Notes: generated from the sequence alone by a model not told the origin. Counted from the stretch's first letter, positions 34,364 through 44,759 are shown. The stretch is 64,000 bases of DNA from Gammaproteobacteria bacterium (GCA_012960535.1 DUBB01000035.1:30726-94725), one strand, 5' to 3'. Translations and numbers: made by a program.

Positions 34364-35452
34364 ATGATGAAAGCAGCAGTATTCAGAGAAGTAGGCGCGC
34401 CTTTAACCATCGAGGATATTTCAATTTCCAAACCCGGACCAAGGGAGGTGTTAATACGGACTGCCGCCGCGGGAGTCTGCCATAGTGATCTTCATTTTGT
34501 AGAAGGTTTGTATCCAGGTGTAACACCCATGGTGCTGGGACATGAATCAGCCGGTATTGTGGAAGCGGTTGGTAGCAATGTGACTTACGTAAAGCCGGGT
34601 GATCATGTGATCACCTGTCTGTCCGTATTTTGCGGCCATTGTGAGGAATGTTTAACAGGCCATATGTCTTTATGTCAGAATCCTGAAACCAAGCGAGGCA
34701 AGGATGAACAGCCACGGCTTTCCCAGGGTGATGTGCCACTGACTCAATTTGCCAATCTGTCTTCTTTCGCTGAACAGATGCTGGTCCACGAACATGGAAT
34801 TGTAAAAATCAGAGAAGATATGCCGCTGGACCGGGCAGCGCTGATAGGCTGCGGTGTCACCACCGGTGTGGGCAGCGTTTTCCATACTGCCAAAGTAAAT
34901 CCTGGTTCAACAGTGGCAGTGCTGGGTTGTGGGGGTATTGGCCTTTCCTGTGTCAATGGTGCGGCGCTGGCCGGGGCCGGTAGAATCATAGCCATTGATA
35001 TGGTTGACTCGAAGCTGGAGATGGCGAAAACCTTTGGTGCAACAGATACGATCAATGGCAGTGACGGTACTGTGGTCGACCAGGTTCGCGAGCTGACCGG
35101 CGGTGGTGTTCATTTCTCTTTTGAAGCTATTGGCCTTAAAACGACGGCGGAACAGGCGTTTAGTATGTTAAGGCCAGGTGGTACCGCTACTGTCATCGGT
35201 ATGATCCCGGTTGGGGTCAAGATTGAGCTTATGGGTAGTGCATTTCTACAGGAGAAAAAAATCCAGGGCTCAATGATGGGTTCGAACCGATTCAGAGTCG
35301 ATATGCCCAGGTTTGTCGATTTTTATCTTGCCGGTAAGCTGCACCTTGATGAAATGGTATCGAAACGAATTAAACTTGAAGATATCAATCAGGCATTTGT
35401 TGATATGAAGTCGGGGTCTGTTGCCAGAAGTGTCATTATGTTTGATAGCTGA
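34364..35452 (+). CDS. Zinc-dependent alcohol dehydrogenase (MDR family)
   Basis: The product is 362 residues from ATG 34364; AGAAGGA lies just upstream, and the frame before it is not needed. The catalytic zinc motifs are CHSDLHF and GHESAGIVE, the structural zinc cluster CGHCEECLTGHMSLC has Cys at spacings 2-2-7, and the NAD turn is VLGCGGIG. It resembles the class III/aryl-alcohol dehydrogenase-like group with the extra KRGKDEQPR loop. It oxidises a primary or aryl alcohol to an aldehyde. The upstream SDR suggests a shared pathway. Confidence 0.92.
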   Translation: MMKAAVFREVGAPLTIEDISISKPGPREVLIRTAAAGVCHSDLHFVEGLYPGVTPMVLGHESAGIVEAVGSNVTYVKPGDHVITCLSVFCGHCEECLTGHMSLCQNPETKRGKDEQPRLSQGDVPLTQFANLSSFAEQMLVHEHGIVKIREDMPLDRAALIGCGVTTGVGSVFHTAKVNPGSTVAVLGCGGIGLSCVNGAALAGAGRIIAIDMVDSKLEMAKTFGATDTINGSDGTVVDQVRELTGGGVHFSFEAIGLKTTAEQAFSMLRPGGTATVIGMIPVGVKIELMGSAFLQEKKIQGSMMGSNRFRVDMPRFVDFYLAGKLHLDEMVSKRIKLEDINQAFVDMKSGSVARSVIMFDS

Positions 35453-35613
35453 GCTCCCCCTAAGAACTATTATCGACTGTGCAGCCCATAGTTATTTGAC
35501 ACCAGCAGCGCAGATCCAGGCGGTTAATATCAGCCGTGCAGGCCTGATTGGTTATTGTGGAGACAAGTACCTATACAGGCAGCGCCCTTAAGTGTGAGGC
35601 TGATATTCCTGAG

Positions 35614-36207
35614 TCAGTTGATGTCTTCTTCGTGGAGTCTGATATGGCTGGTTTTTTCTGGATACAGGCCAATCTTATCTTTGTAAAACTGCCTAATGGC
35701 TTCCATGTCAAACGGTAATTTTCCAGTCAACCTGGTGGGTTTACTAAGACCCGCAATACGGCGGGGATAATCCAGATAACCATAGATGAGCGGCACCTCG
35801 GCAGCCATAGCCAGATGATAAAAGCCTGATTTCCAGTGATCTGTATATTTGCGGGTGCCAGCAGGCGGTATGACCAGATTAACATCAGAGTCCTCCCGGT
35901 ATTTTAAAACCAGTTGCTGAACTAGATTGTTCTGTTTACTTCGATCAACAGCGATGCCACCAAAACGTTTCATGAAATAACCAAGTGGCTGCCTGAACAG
36001 GCTGGCTTTACCCAGCCAGTTAATTTTAATTCCCAGGTGAGCGGCTGCGGCAATAAGGTAAACAAAGTCCCAGTTGCTGGTATGAGGCGCCGCAATGATC
36101 ACGGCTTGTTTAGCAGATGGGAGCTCGCCTGTAACTTGCCAGCCCATTAGAGTCAGGAAGAGCCCCGCAGTTTTTCTGGCCAACCAAGAATTTCGAGGTG
36201 ATCTCAT
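35614..36207 (-). CDS. PlsC-like acyltransferase
   Basis: The product has 197 residues. The HX4D catalytic motif is HTSNWD (about 42-47), followed by a lysophospholipid-acyltransferase-like block (WLGKASLFRQPLGYFMKRFG, GGIAVDRSKQ) and a PAGTRK-type glycerol-phosphate site (IPPAGTRKYTDHWKSGFYHLA). It resembles small 1-acyl-sn-glycerol-3-phosphate acyltransferases that remodel membrane lipids at the inner membrane face. The gene stands alone and is divergent from the TPR-CHAT gene with a 188-bp gap. Confidence 0.85.
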   Translation of the reverse strand: MRSPRNSWLARKTAGLFLTLMGWQVTGELPSAKQAVIIAAPHTSNWDFVYLIAAAAHLGIKINWLGKASLFRQPLGYFMKRFGGIAVDRSKQNNLVQQLVLKYREDSDVNLVIPPAGTRKYTDHWKSGFYHLAMAAEVPLIYGYLDYPRRIAGLSKPTRLTGKLPFDMEAIRQFYKDKIGLYPEKTSHIRLHEEDIN

Positions 36208-36395
36208 GCCGATAATTTCGTATTCAAATGCCAGAATGTACAGGGTTGCGAAACGGTAATCCAGCGCTAAATCAACTTATCAAGCCTGTTACAGACAAAG
36301 CTATTGAGGGCGCTGGCTTGACAATCAGGCCGGTGCGGGACAAGTTCTTAGAAGGCTGTGGGTAAGGACCTGTCTTATACATTTCTGAGGAGCCG

Positions 36396-39300
36396 ATGGT
36401 GAGAAAAATAATTGCTAGAGCCGTCTCGGCTGGTCTGAGTTTAGTCCTAATTAGTTTGAACGCCTTCGCCTATGACGATTCTTTGCTTGATGCTGTAGCA
36501 GCCGCCGTAGAAGAACAGAATCTGAGTGAAGTAGCCCGAAATCACGAATTGCTTGTATTACCTTATCAGGTGATGCCTGAACGGTTTGTGCTGGAACTCC
36601 AGCAAGCAGAAGCGCTGCCAGAAGCTGCCCAGGGTCTGGACCAGGTATTTTATGAAATGGTTGCGGAAGCTGAGAGTCTGTTCAGGCAAGGGAATCCTGC
36701 GGCACTTCAAGTTCAGCAGGGTGGTCTGCAGTTTGCCCAGGAATTGATTGGGCCCCGGCATTGGTTCACCGCTTTGGCCCTGAAAAAATTAAGCCTTTAT
36801 CTGCTGCAATTGGGTCAGCCTGAACAGGCAGCACATGCCCTTGACCAGGCTTATGAGATCGCCTCTGAGAAACTGGGGACCGATCACCCCAGCAGCATAG
36901 AAATACTACTGGCGGGTCATCCTATCCAGTTAAGCCTCGGGAATATTGAAGCCGCTCTGGCTATTCTGGACCTCGCAGCTGAACAGTATGCTGATGCCCT
37001 GGGCCCGGCACATGATAAGTGGGTTGGTACCCGGTTATTGCAGGTTGATTTTCTCATGGGTATGAATGAGTGGAAAGCGGCCATAGATGTGCTTGGCCCG
37101 GTGTGCCAGGTACAGGCGCAGTCGCGGAGTCGCTGGCATCCGAGCACGCTTTCCTGTCGACGCCAGGCGGCCTCGTTATTGGCAGCCTTAGGTCAGGAAG
37201 CCGAAGCAGAGCTTGCTATGCAGGAAAATTTACAACTCAGTATAGCGGCGCTGGGAGAAAAGAGCAGCAATAGTCTGGATACCATGTTGGAACTGGCGGA
37301 ATTAGAACGTGACAGAGGTGACTTCAGAGCCGCCAGGGAAAGGCTTGAGCAGGTGCTGCAGTTAACTGAACTCGGTGGCAGCTATTGGCTTATGGCTAAA
37401 AATTACCTCATCCGGGTATACACTGATGAGGGTTCATTTCAGGCAGCCGTGAAGCTTATTAATGAACTCCTGCCAACGGCAAAAGCCTACTGGAACAAAG
37501 ATCCGGTCAATTACTATTCCATGCTGATGGAAAAAGCGCGTTTGCAACAGCGGCTTGGACTGCTGGGCGAAGCTGAAAATACCTTTCGGCAGACTTTAAC
37601 TGGTTTGAAAAAAGAAGTTGGTGAGGCTGCCCTTCTGACGGTTATTGCTGGCAGTAATCTGGGCCAATTGTATGAACAGATGGGTTTGTTTGATGAGGCT
37701 GAACCTTTGCTTAAAACAGCGCTTGATCAGTTTGTGCGGTTACAGGGCGTTACATCTCCGGATGCATCTCGTGCCAGATCTAATCTGGCCCTGCTGTTTG
37801 AAAGCATGGGGAATTTCAGGGAAGCCGAGCCTTTGTACCTGCAAAGTTATGAGCTGTTGTCTGAAAAATATGGCCCCGCCTATAACGATGCTGTTGCTAT
37901 CCAGAATAACCTGGCTTTTCTGTACATGTTGATGCAGGACTTTGCCCGGGCAGAGGCCCAATTTGTCAGGGTTGTGGACATTTGGACAAATTCGCTGGGC
38001 AGAGACCACCCAAGGCGACTCAAAGCACTTAATAACCTGGGCAGGGTTCAACTTAACCAGAATAGATTGGTCGAGGCAGAGCAGACCTTGTCGTCAGCTT
38101 TGACCATTCGCAAATCTAAGCTGGGAGATCGGCACCCGGATGTGATTCGTTCGATGATTGATCTGGGTAAGACCTTTCTGGCTCAGAAAAGACTGGCAGA
38201 GGCAGACACGCTACTGAACGATGCGGTAAAGCTGTCCGAAGCGGTACTGGGGGATCAACATCCTTATACCTTTGATGCCATCAATAGTCTTGCGTCGACC
38301 AAGCAAATGAATAATCAGCTGAATGAAGCCATTGAGCTTCGCCAGCAGGGATTCTTGAGGAGAAGTTTGTTTCTGGATCGCATGCTATGGATAACCGGTG
38401 AAAATGCCAGGGAAGGCTATTTAAGGTTGCACCGGCAGGAACTCGATGACTATCTTGCTTTGCTAGCCCTGGTGGGCGGATCGGAAAATGCTAAACGGGC
38501 ATTGCAATTGAGTTTGCACCGGAAGGGTTTACTACTAAAGATAACCTCTGAAATCCAACAGATCGGCAGGATGTCCCTGGATCCAAAATTAGCTGACCTG
38601 GCAATAAAACTCAGGCAAAGCAGGGAATCTCTGGCCACCCTTACACTGTCGGGCCCAACAGCAGGCACTGCCGGACGGCACCCCCAGGCCCTGTATGAAC
38701 TCGAGCAGCGGGTTAATGAATTACAGGGGGAACTGGGTAGAGCCAGTGTTCAGTATCGATCATCGATTGCGCCTCTTGATGTAGATAAACTGGAACAGGC
38801 GGTCACCAGTAATAAAGCGCTGGTGGATTTTCTAGCTTACAGTACCCAGGGCCAGCACGGATATGTGGCTTCTGTCCTGGTGAATAAAGCAGGTCGTGTT
38901 GAATATCACTTAATAGACTTTCCTGATGGCGCTCAAATTGATCAGGGGATAGCTGAATACCGAGATGTGATACAGGATATATCCGTAGAGGATGAAGAGT
39001 TGTTCGAGTATGGGCAGGATTCATATGCTGCCATTTGGCAGCCAGTCGAGGCCGTACTCGAAGGATTGAATTATGTCTATCTAATACCGGATGGGTTGTT
39101 AAATATACTGCCTTTTACCGCCCTGGTGACGGCATCAGAGGAGTACCTGGTACAATCTGTTGATCTGCATATATTAACCTCAGGGCGAGATCTACTGCCA
39201 AGCTACTTTACCTTGTCAGAGGGGAAATACCTGATGTTCGCGGGCCCCGATTATGATTCCAGCGAAGTGATCAATACTTCGCTGATCAATGACCTGACCG

Positions 39301-40061
39301 AACAGCCTGTGTCCACCAGTCTTACAGTGCGCGGAGCAGGCTCCGGATTGAGGGGGCTGAGATTCGATCCGCTTCCGGGTGCTGAAAAGGAAGGACAGAT
39401 TATTGTCGACAAAGTCATGGGCAGTAATATACCTATTGATAGTTTCACGAAAGCGGCCGCGCAGGAACAGGTGATCAACCAGCTGACCGAGACACCTTCG
39501 ATATTACATATTGCCAGCCATGGTTTTTTTCTCAGAGCGAATGAAAATCTTAAGAAAAGATTACTTAAGCTGCAAAGAGGATCGGAATTGCAGATCCCGC
39601 CCCCAGGGGATAACCCATTGCTTAGGGCTGGCCTTGCATTTGCCGGCGTTAATGCTAATGCACCGTTTCTGGGAAGAATCGACACTCAGAATGACGGGAT
39701 TCTGACTGCACTTGAAGTGCTTGATCTGAGGCTGTCCGGAACAAAGTTAGTGGTCCTGTCAGCCTGTGAAACAGGGCTCGGTGAAATCCATGAAGGAGAG
39801 GGTGTCTATGGCTTGAGACGGGCTTTTCAGGAAGCGGGCGTAGCTGAAATTGTTAGTTCACTTTGGGAGGTCAGTGATGCTGGAACTCAGGCTCTAATGA
39901 CGGGTCTCTACGATAAAATGATTACTGGGACGGCTCCCAGGGACGCTTTGCGACAGGTGCAATTGGAGCTGATTGAATCATCTGAATGGAGTTATCCTTA
40001 TGTCTGGTCTGCTTTTATGATGGTAGGGAGTTATGAATCTGCAGGTATTAAGGTTCGGTAA
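36396..40061 (+). CDS. Secreted TPR-CHAT protein (caspase-like peptidase domain)
   Basis: The product has 1221 residues. A signal peptide (LSLVLISLNAFA) precedes about twelve kinesin-light-chain-like TPRs over about 80-660, with repeats such as EAENTFRQTL, EAEPLLKTAL, EAEPLYLQSYELL and EAEQTLSSAL. The C-terminal CHAT domain (about 810-1215) keeps the caspase-like dyad: His1042 in HIASHGFF and Cys1124 in LSACETGLG, then EGVYGLRRAFQEAGV and SSLWEVSD. CHAT proteins are proteases often activated by partner binding; this one would act in the periplasm or outside. A TolC-family gene follows 58 bp downstream and may share the transcript. Confidence 0.9.
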   Translation: MVRKIIARAVSAGLSLVLISLNAFAYDDSLLDAVAAAVEEQNLSEVARNHELLVLPYQVMPERFVLELQQAEALPEAAQGLDQVFYEMVAEAESLFRQGNPAALQVQQGGLQFAQELIGPRHWFTALALKKLSLYLLQLGQPEQAAHALDQAYEIASEKLGTDHPSSIEILLAGHPIQLSLGNIEAALAILDLAAEQYADALGPAHDKWVGTRLLQVDFLMGMNEWKAAIDVLGPVCQVQAQSRSRWHPSTLSCRRQAASLLAALGQEAEAELAMQENLQLSIAALGEKSSNSLDTMLELAELERDRGDFRAARERLEQVLQLTELGGSYWLMAKNYLIRVYTDEGSFQAAVKLINELLPTAKAYWNKDPVNYYSMLMEKARLQQRLGLLGEAENTFRQTLTGLKKEVGEAALLTVIAGSNLGQLYEQMGLFDEAEPLLKTALDQFVRLQGVTSPDASRARSNLALLFESMGNFREAEPLYLQSYELLSEKYGPAYNDAVAIQNNLAFLYMLMQDFARAEAQFVRVVDIWTNSLGRDHPRRLKALNNLGRVQLNQNRLVEAEQTLSSALTIRKSKLGDRHPDVIRSMIDLGKTFLAQKRLAEADTLLNDAVKLSEAVLGDQHPYTFDAINSLASTKQMNNQLNEAIELRQQGFLRRSLFLDRMLWITGENAREGYLRLHRQELDDYLALLALVGGSENAKRALQLSLHRKGLLLKITSEIQQIGRMSLDPKLADLAIKLRQSRESLATLTLSGPTAGTAGRHPQALYELEQRVNELQGELGRASVQYRSSIAPLDVDKLEQAVTSNKALVDFLAYSTQGQHGYVASVLVNKAGRVEYHLIDFPDGAQIDQGIAEYRDVIQDISVEDEELFEYGQDSYAAIWQPVEAVLEGLNYVYLIPDGLLNILPFTALVTASEEYLVQSVDLHILTSGRDLLPSYFTLSEGKYLMFAGPDYDSSEVINTSLINDLTEQPVSTSLTVRGAGSGLRGLRFDPLPGAEKEGQIIVDKVMGSNIPIDSFTKAAAQEQVINQLTETPSILHIASHGFFLRANENLKKRLLKLQRGSELQIPPPGDNPLLRAGLAFAGVNANAPFLGRIDTQNDGILTALEVLDLRLSGTKLVVLSACETGLGEIHEGEGVYGLRRAFQEAGVAEIVSSLWEVSDAGTQALMTGLYDKMITGTAPRDALRQVQLELIESSEWSYPYVWSAFMMVGSYESAGIKVR

Positions 40062-40119
40062 ATTCCTGTTAAGATCGAATTAGATTGAGTATATTTGTTA
40101 TTGCAAATGGGAATAGTCT

Positions 40120-41400
40120 ATGGGCATGAAAAAAACTTTTCTTTTTTGTTACCTAATGGTATCCAGTGCAGCGTTCGCTCAATCACTTACCGAGGTGATT
40201 GAATACACCCTGAAATCCAATCCAATCCTTCAAGCAAGCTCCCATACCGTTGACGCTGCCCAAGCGATGAAGCGGCAGGCTGTGGCGGGATATCTACCGG
40301 TTATTGATCTTACGCTGGCAACCGGCAGGGAAACCTCGAATAACACTACGACTCGTAGCATGGGGCTGATGGATGACCGATTTAGGCGTACTGAGAGGGG
40401 CCTGAGTATCAGTCAGTTGCTTTATGATGGCTTTGCCACCGCAAATTTTGTGAAGCAACAGTCAGCCGTTTTGTCGGCGACGGAATCTAGACTGGTAAGC
40501 GGACGGGAAAACACCAGTTTGCAGGCAATTCAGGCCTTTCTCGAAATAATTCGTCTAGATAAAATGGTCGACCTGACAGAACATAACTTACGGTTTCACA
40601 TGGCCACACTCGAGAAAATCAATAAGCGGTTTGAAACAGGCGTCGGTACCAAAGTCGATGTGGTGCAGACCGAAGGACGTAAAGCTCAATCTGAGTCAAA
40701 TCTTCACCTGAGTAGAAAGGATGCAAAGAATGGCAGGGCTCGTTTCTATAATATAGTGGGCGAAAATGCTAAAGATTTAGAGATGCCGGCGGCGCTGACT
40801 GAATTACCTTTTAACCTGGAAGAAGCTCTGCAGCTTGCCTATAACAATAACAGTCAGTTAAAAGCAGCAACAGCAGATGTGGAGGCAGCTGAAGCAGCTA
40901 CCAAACAGGCTCAAGCTAGTCTTCAGCCGCGTTTCGATTTGAAGTTAACGGCGACTCGTAACGACGATGTGGATGGTAGTCTAGGCCCAAATGATGATGA
41001 AACTGCCGTCATTAAAATGACTTATAATCTTTATCGAGGCGGTGCTGATCAGGCTAAAAGCAATGAAGCTCAGGCTAGAGAATTTGCTGCCAGAGAGACC
41101 TTACGTTCGGTTAAGAATATGGTTTTACAGGATGTGACCATAATATGGAACAACCTGGAAGATATTCAGCGGCGGTTAGCCTTTCTGCAAACGCATGTTA
41201 GTGCTACCGAGGAGGTTCTTGAAGTCTATAATGAACAGCTAGCTCTGGGTAAGAGGTCGTTGCTTGATGTTTTAGATATTCAGAACGAGTTGTTGCGAGC
41301 CCAGGCAAGTTACGTGTCAGCTGAAGTTAGTTTACGATTGGTACAATACCGCATACTTGCCTCTAGCTCATCCTTGCTAGCGAATTTCAGTCTGGACTGA
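40120..41400 (+). CDS. TolC-family outer-membrane channel
   Basis: The product has 426 residues with a signal peptide (LFCYLMVSSAAFAQS). The two-fold TolC architecture of long helices is clear (SNPILQASSHTVDAAQAMKR, NNSQLKAATADVEAAEAATK), with beta-strand portions FRRTERGLSISQLLYDG and DETAVIKMTYNLYRGG. The TYNLYRGG and VLDIQNELL segments are typical of the type I secretion outer-membrane proteins of the AggA/LapE sort. Adjacent type I ABC and adaptor genes are absent. Start at 40120, or the ATG six bases later. Its link with the CHAT gene is positional. Confidence 0.9.
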   Translation: MGMKKTFLFCYLMVSSAAFAQSLTEVIEYTLKSNPILQASSHTVDAAQAMKRQAVAGYLPVIDLTLATGRETSNNTTTRSMGLMDDRFRRTERGLSISQLLYDGFATANFVKQQSAVLSATESRLVSGRENTSLQAIQAFLEIIRLDKMVDLTEHNLRFHMATLEKINKRFETGVGTKVDVVQTEGRKAQSESNLHLSRKDAKNGRARFYNIVGENAKDLEMPAALTELPFNLEEALQLAYNNNSQLKAATADVEAAEAATKQAQASLQPRFDLKLTATRNDDVDGSLGPNDDETAVIKMTYNLYRGGADQAKSNEAQAREFAARETLRSVKNMVLQDVTIIWNNLEDIQRRLAFLQTHVSATEEVLEVYNEQLALGKRSLLDVLDIQNELLRAQASYVSAEVSLRLVQYRILASSSSLLANFSLD

Positions 41401-41649
41401 AGCCTCAATAAACCGAATTGTAACCATTATCTACTTCAGTCAGTGTGCACACTGTTTCTAGTCACCCATTTCATGTTTATAGCCCCGCCTTGTGAATATC
41501 GCTGATGTGCGGTGTGCAGCTTTATTTCTCCAAATGTTAGTGCTGGGTTCACCGAGACAAGCCCTGGACTGATAATTAAATGCGAGTACGATGCTGATTT
41601 TTTGCTAACAGTGCTTGAGTCGAAAGCGAACATCGGATAAAAACGGGTC

Positions 41650-43095
41650 ATGATTGGTATAGGTATAGATTTTGGTACTTCAAATTCAACTGCAGCTAGC
41701 TTTGACGGTGATGTCATTGCGTTCGTTGAATTGGAAGATCTATCAGAGGTGATGCCCACAGCACTGCATCTCAACCAGGCTCTAATTACCAAGACGGGCC
41801 TGGCGGCAGTGTCTCAATACATCGATGAGAACCAGGATCGCATCGTTGAATTCACCCCGGAAATAATTGCCAAGTCTGGACTGTTGACTGAAGAACAGAA
41901 TCTCAACGATCCCTCCAGTAAAGCAGAGGTTAAAACAGAAAATGTTTATGGTGCAGCCCTGGTCGATCGAGGTTTACCCGGCCGATTATTTCGTGGTGTC
42001 AAGCGATTGCTGGGGAATGCGGATATAAAGCGGCTCATGGTATTTGAACACCCATTTCGGTTGGTGGCGTTGATTACGCCTATCTTTTTGCATATCCGTG
42101 AGAAAATAAAAGACGGTGCTCTGAGAGACGGTCAGAAAGTCGTAGTAGGCCGACCTGTTGTATTTGAAGGATCGCCGGGTGGTAATCAGCTAGCAGTGTC
42201 ACGCCTCGCTGAAGCTGCGGAATATGCGGGTTTAGGCAAGGTCAATTTTTATCCTGAACCATTGGCTGCCACTGTTAGCTATCTATCGGCTGATCAGGGA
42301 TTGAAGCACACAGGCGAAGCTGTTCGATCACGTTCAGACAGTAAAGGCCTGGCGCTAACTTTCGATTTTGGTGGTGGTACTTTGGATATGAGTATTGTTC
42401 AATACCGGGGACGCCATTTTGATGTATTGGCAACGGCAGGTATGGCTTTGGGTGGAGATCATATTGATCAGCTGATATTTAAAGAATTGCTTTTTCCTAT
42501 ACTCGGAAAGGGAGAAATCTGGTCGAGAAGAGTTGATGGTAGCCTTATCGAAACCGAATTTCCTTTCGAAGAATTTGAAGGGCCACTGTTGAACTGGGCT
42601 GTAACTTACACGCTCAATCAAAACCATTTCCGCGCCAAGATCAATGATTGCATTGAAAAGGGAGGTCCAGCCAGGGAAAAATTCATCCGGCTGGATGAAT
42701 TGATCACCCATAATTATAGCTATATTGTTTTTCAGGCCATAAAGCAGGCCAAAGCCGCGTTGTCCGATTCTGAGCAGACCATGCTGGACATTGCCGAACT
42801 GGATGTCAGCCTGCCTTTCAGCCGAAAAAGGTTTGTGTCATTGCTCGCGCCGGTACTAGCCAGTATTGAGCAGTTGGTCAGCGATATAATGGAAAAGGCA
42901 GATCTGGAGGCTTCAGACATTGATGTGGTGATTCGGACAGGTGGGTCGAGCCAGATAGCATCGGTCAAAAGGCTGTTGGAAAGGCGATTCCCAGGGAGGG
43001 TTGTTGAGCATGATCCTTTTAGGAGTGTAGCCGCCGGCCTCGCCGTGGCAAGCTATTATGGTTATGGCTATGCTGGGGATTCGTCCGTTGACTGA
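41650..43095 (+). CDS. Hsp70-family (YegD-like) chaperone homolog
   Basis: The product has 481 residues, shorter than DnaK. The nucleotide-binding motifs are IGIDFGTSNST (phosphate 1), LALTFDFGGGTLDMS (phosphate 2) and VVIRTGGSSQIASV (adenosine). No DnaK-like peptide-binding domain is visible, matching the YegD subgroup of actin-like ATPases of uncertain role. A GTFQ-type J-protein or GrpE gene is not adjacent. It follows the TolC gene on the same strand after a 249-bp gap, so probably has its own promoter. Confidence 0.9.
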   Translation: MIGIGIDFGTSNSTAASFDGDVIAFVELEDLSEVMPTALHLNQALITKTGLAAVSQYIDENQDRIVEFTPEIIAKSGLLTEEQNLNDPSSKAEVKTENVYGAALVDRGLPGRLFRGVKRLLGNADIKRLMVFEHPFRLVALITPIFLHIREKIKDGALRDGQKVVVGRPVVFEGSPGGNQLAVSRLAEAAEYAGLGKVNFYPEPLAATVSYLSADQGLKHTGEAVRSRSDSKGLALTFDFGGGTLDMSIVQYRGRHFDVLATAGMALGGDHIDQLIFKELLFPILGKGEIWSRRVDGSLIETEFPFEEFEGPLLNWAVTYTLNQNHFRAKINDCIEKGGPAREKFIRLDELITHNYSYIVFQAIKQAKAALSDSEQTMLDIAELDVSLPFSRKRFVSLLAPVLASIEQLVSDIMEKADLEASDIDVVIRTGGSSQIASVKRLLERRFPGRVVEHDPFRSVAAGLAVASYYGYGYAGDSSVD

Positions 43096-43235
43096 GCAAA
43101 CACGTCTACCAGGCGCTGCCATGCCTGCTAAGCCTGGAGAATCTGAAGCCAATGGGATTGGGGTAATCGGTAGTGGCCAGCTTGGAACACGGCGTGGGAT
43201 AATGTTTCAGAAATAATTATTTAGAGGAGCTGGAT

Positions 43236-43814
43236 ATGCTGGAAGACAATATTACCCGGGAAATGTTTCCTTTGATGCGTTTGTCCGAGATGCCACAGGA
43301 CATTGCTGAACGTATTCAGAGTGTCCAGGATAAATCAGGTTTTATCCCCAATATATTCTCTGTACTTGCCAGGCGCCCGGACGAATTCCGGGCTTTTTTT
43401 GCCTATCACGATGCCCTGATGGATAATCCCTCGAGCAATCTCAGCAAGGCAGAAAAGGAGATGATTGTGGTAGCCACCTCGGCTATCAATGATTGCCAGT
43501 ACTGTGTCATAGCCCATGGCGCGATATTGCGGATTCGAGCTAAGAATCCGTTAATTGCTGACCAGGTGGCGGTTAATTTTCGGAAGGCTGGTCTCTCTGA
43601 AAAGCAACTGGCTATGCTCACGCTTGCCTGCCGATTTGCTGAATCTTCCGGTCAGGTTTCTGATGAAGAAATTCTTGAAGCTAAGGAAACTGGCTGGATG
43701 GATGAGGATATTTGGGATATCGGCGCCATAACAGCTTTTTTCGCCATGAGCAATCGCCTGGCTAATATGGCCAGCGTGAAACCGAATGCTGAATTCTATA
43801 GCATGGGGCGTTAG
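43236..43814 (+). CDS. AhpD/carboxymuconolactone decarboxylase-like peroxidase-related protein
   Basis: The product has 192 residues. The redox motif CQYCVIAHG (C87-x2-C90-x3-H94) is that of AhpD-type alkylhydroperoxidases and peroxidase-related enzymes, in an all-helical frame (SNLSKAEKEMIVVATSA before it). Such proteins reduce peroxides using a thiol relay, or have decarboxylase relatives without the Cys pair. An AGGAG ribosome site precedes ATG. It is followed after 47 bp by the alpha/beta hydrolase gene on the same strand. Confidence 0.9.
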   Translation: MLEDNITREMFPLMRLSEMPQDIAERIQSVQDKSGFIPNIFSVLARRPDEFRAFFAYHDALMDNPSSNLSKAEKEMIVVATSAINDCQYCVIAHGAILRIRAKNPLIADQVAVNFRKAGLSEKQLAMLTLACRFAESSGQVSDEEILEAKETGWMDEDIWDIGAITAFFAMSNRLANMASVKPNAEFYSMGR

Positions 43815-43861
43815 CCAGTACTTTAACGCGATACAGCCTTACATACGCTATAGGGGGCATA

Positions 43862-44749
43862 GTGGCAAGACGTTATGACATCAGCGCGACTGATTGCCGG
43901 TTAACGGTCTGGACTGACGGGCCTGAAAACGGTGAGCCGTTTGTTCTGTTGCATGGTATGAAAGATCATAGTGGTGGTCTGGCGCATATAGGGCAGGCAT
44001 TCCCTGGGCATCGTTTGATTATTCCAGATTTACGTGGACACGGCAGGAGTGATCATCCAGGCTGTTATACGATGAGTTATTTCGTGTCAGATTTGATGCA
44101 GGTCTATAAATATTTTGGTGTACAAAAAAGTATTCTGCTGGGGCATAGCCTGGGGGGCCATATTGCTTGCTGGTTTACTGCCTTGTATCCGGATCTCGTA
44201 AAAAGGTTAGCTATCGTTGATGGTTTTGGCCCTCCGCGACCCAGACAAGGTGATGATGAGTTGGTCTTTATGAATCGTCAGCGACAGCAGATCGCCATGT
44301 TAGAAACGCTCTCTACTGAAAGCCGAAGTATGGCGGGTTTTGAGGAAGCGTTAACGCGCTTTCAGCGCCATAATCCGAAGCTGGATAATGCTAATGCACG
44401 CCGTATTGTCGAGCAGGGCATTATTGCCTCAAAAGACGGCCGAGTGACCTGGCGCTGGGATCCACAGGTGGATATGGTCTGGAGCACTTTTTCTCATACT
44501 GAAACCGAGTGGCTTTATGGTCAGATACCGTGCCCCACCCTGGTTGTAACCGGCTCGGAAGGTCTTTCTTACTGGAGCTTCAAGAATGACCGGCTTAAGG
44601 GTGAGCAGGCCTGGTATGGAACAGAGATCAGTCGTAGAGTGGCTCTTTTTAAGGATGCGGCTCACGTAGAGATAAACGATGCGGGCCACATGGTTCAATT
44701 TGATCAACCCGATGAATTAATCGCCGCGGTGGATCGTTTTTTGAAATAG
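43862..44749 (+). CDS. Alpha/beta hydrolase
   Basis: The product has 295 residues. It starts at GTG 43862, preceded by GGGGG-like purines (TAGGGGGCATA). The oxyanion HG (VLLHGMKDH), DLRGHGRSD, the nucleophile elbow GHSLGG (S96) and the catalytic His in NDAGHMVQFDQP are complete. It belongs to the haloalkane/epoxide/ester hydrolase superfamily; substrate undetermined. It ends just before the convergent RND pump gene (10-bp gap). Confidence 0.9.
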   Translation: MARRYDISATDCRLTVWTDGPENGEPFVLLHGMKDHSGGLAHIGQAFPGHRLIIPDLRGHGRSDHPGCYTMSYFVSDLMQVYKYFGVQKSILLGHSLGGHIACWFTALYPDLVKRLAIVDGFGPPRPRQGDDELVFMNRQRQQIAMLETLSTESRSMAGFEEALTRFQRHNPKLDNANARRIVEQGIIASKDGRVTWRWDPQVDMVWSTFSHTETEWLYGQIPCPTLVVTGSEGLSYWSFKNDRLKGEQAWYGTEISRRVALFKDAAHVEINDAGHMVQFDQPDELIAAVDRFLK

Positions 44750-44759
44750 TGAATCGTAG

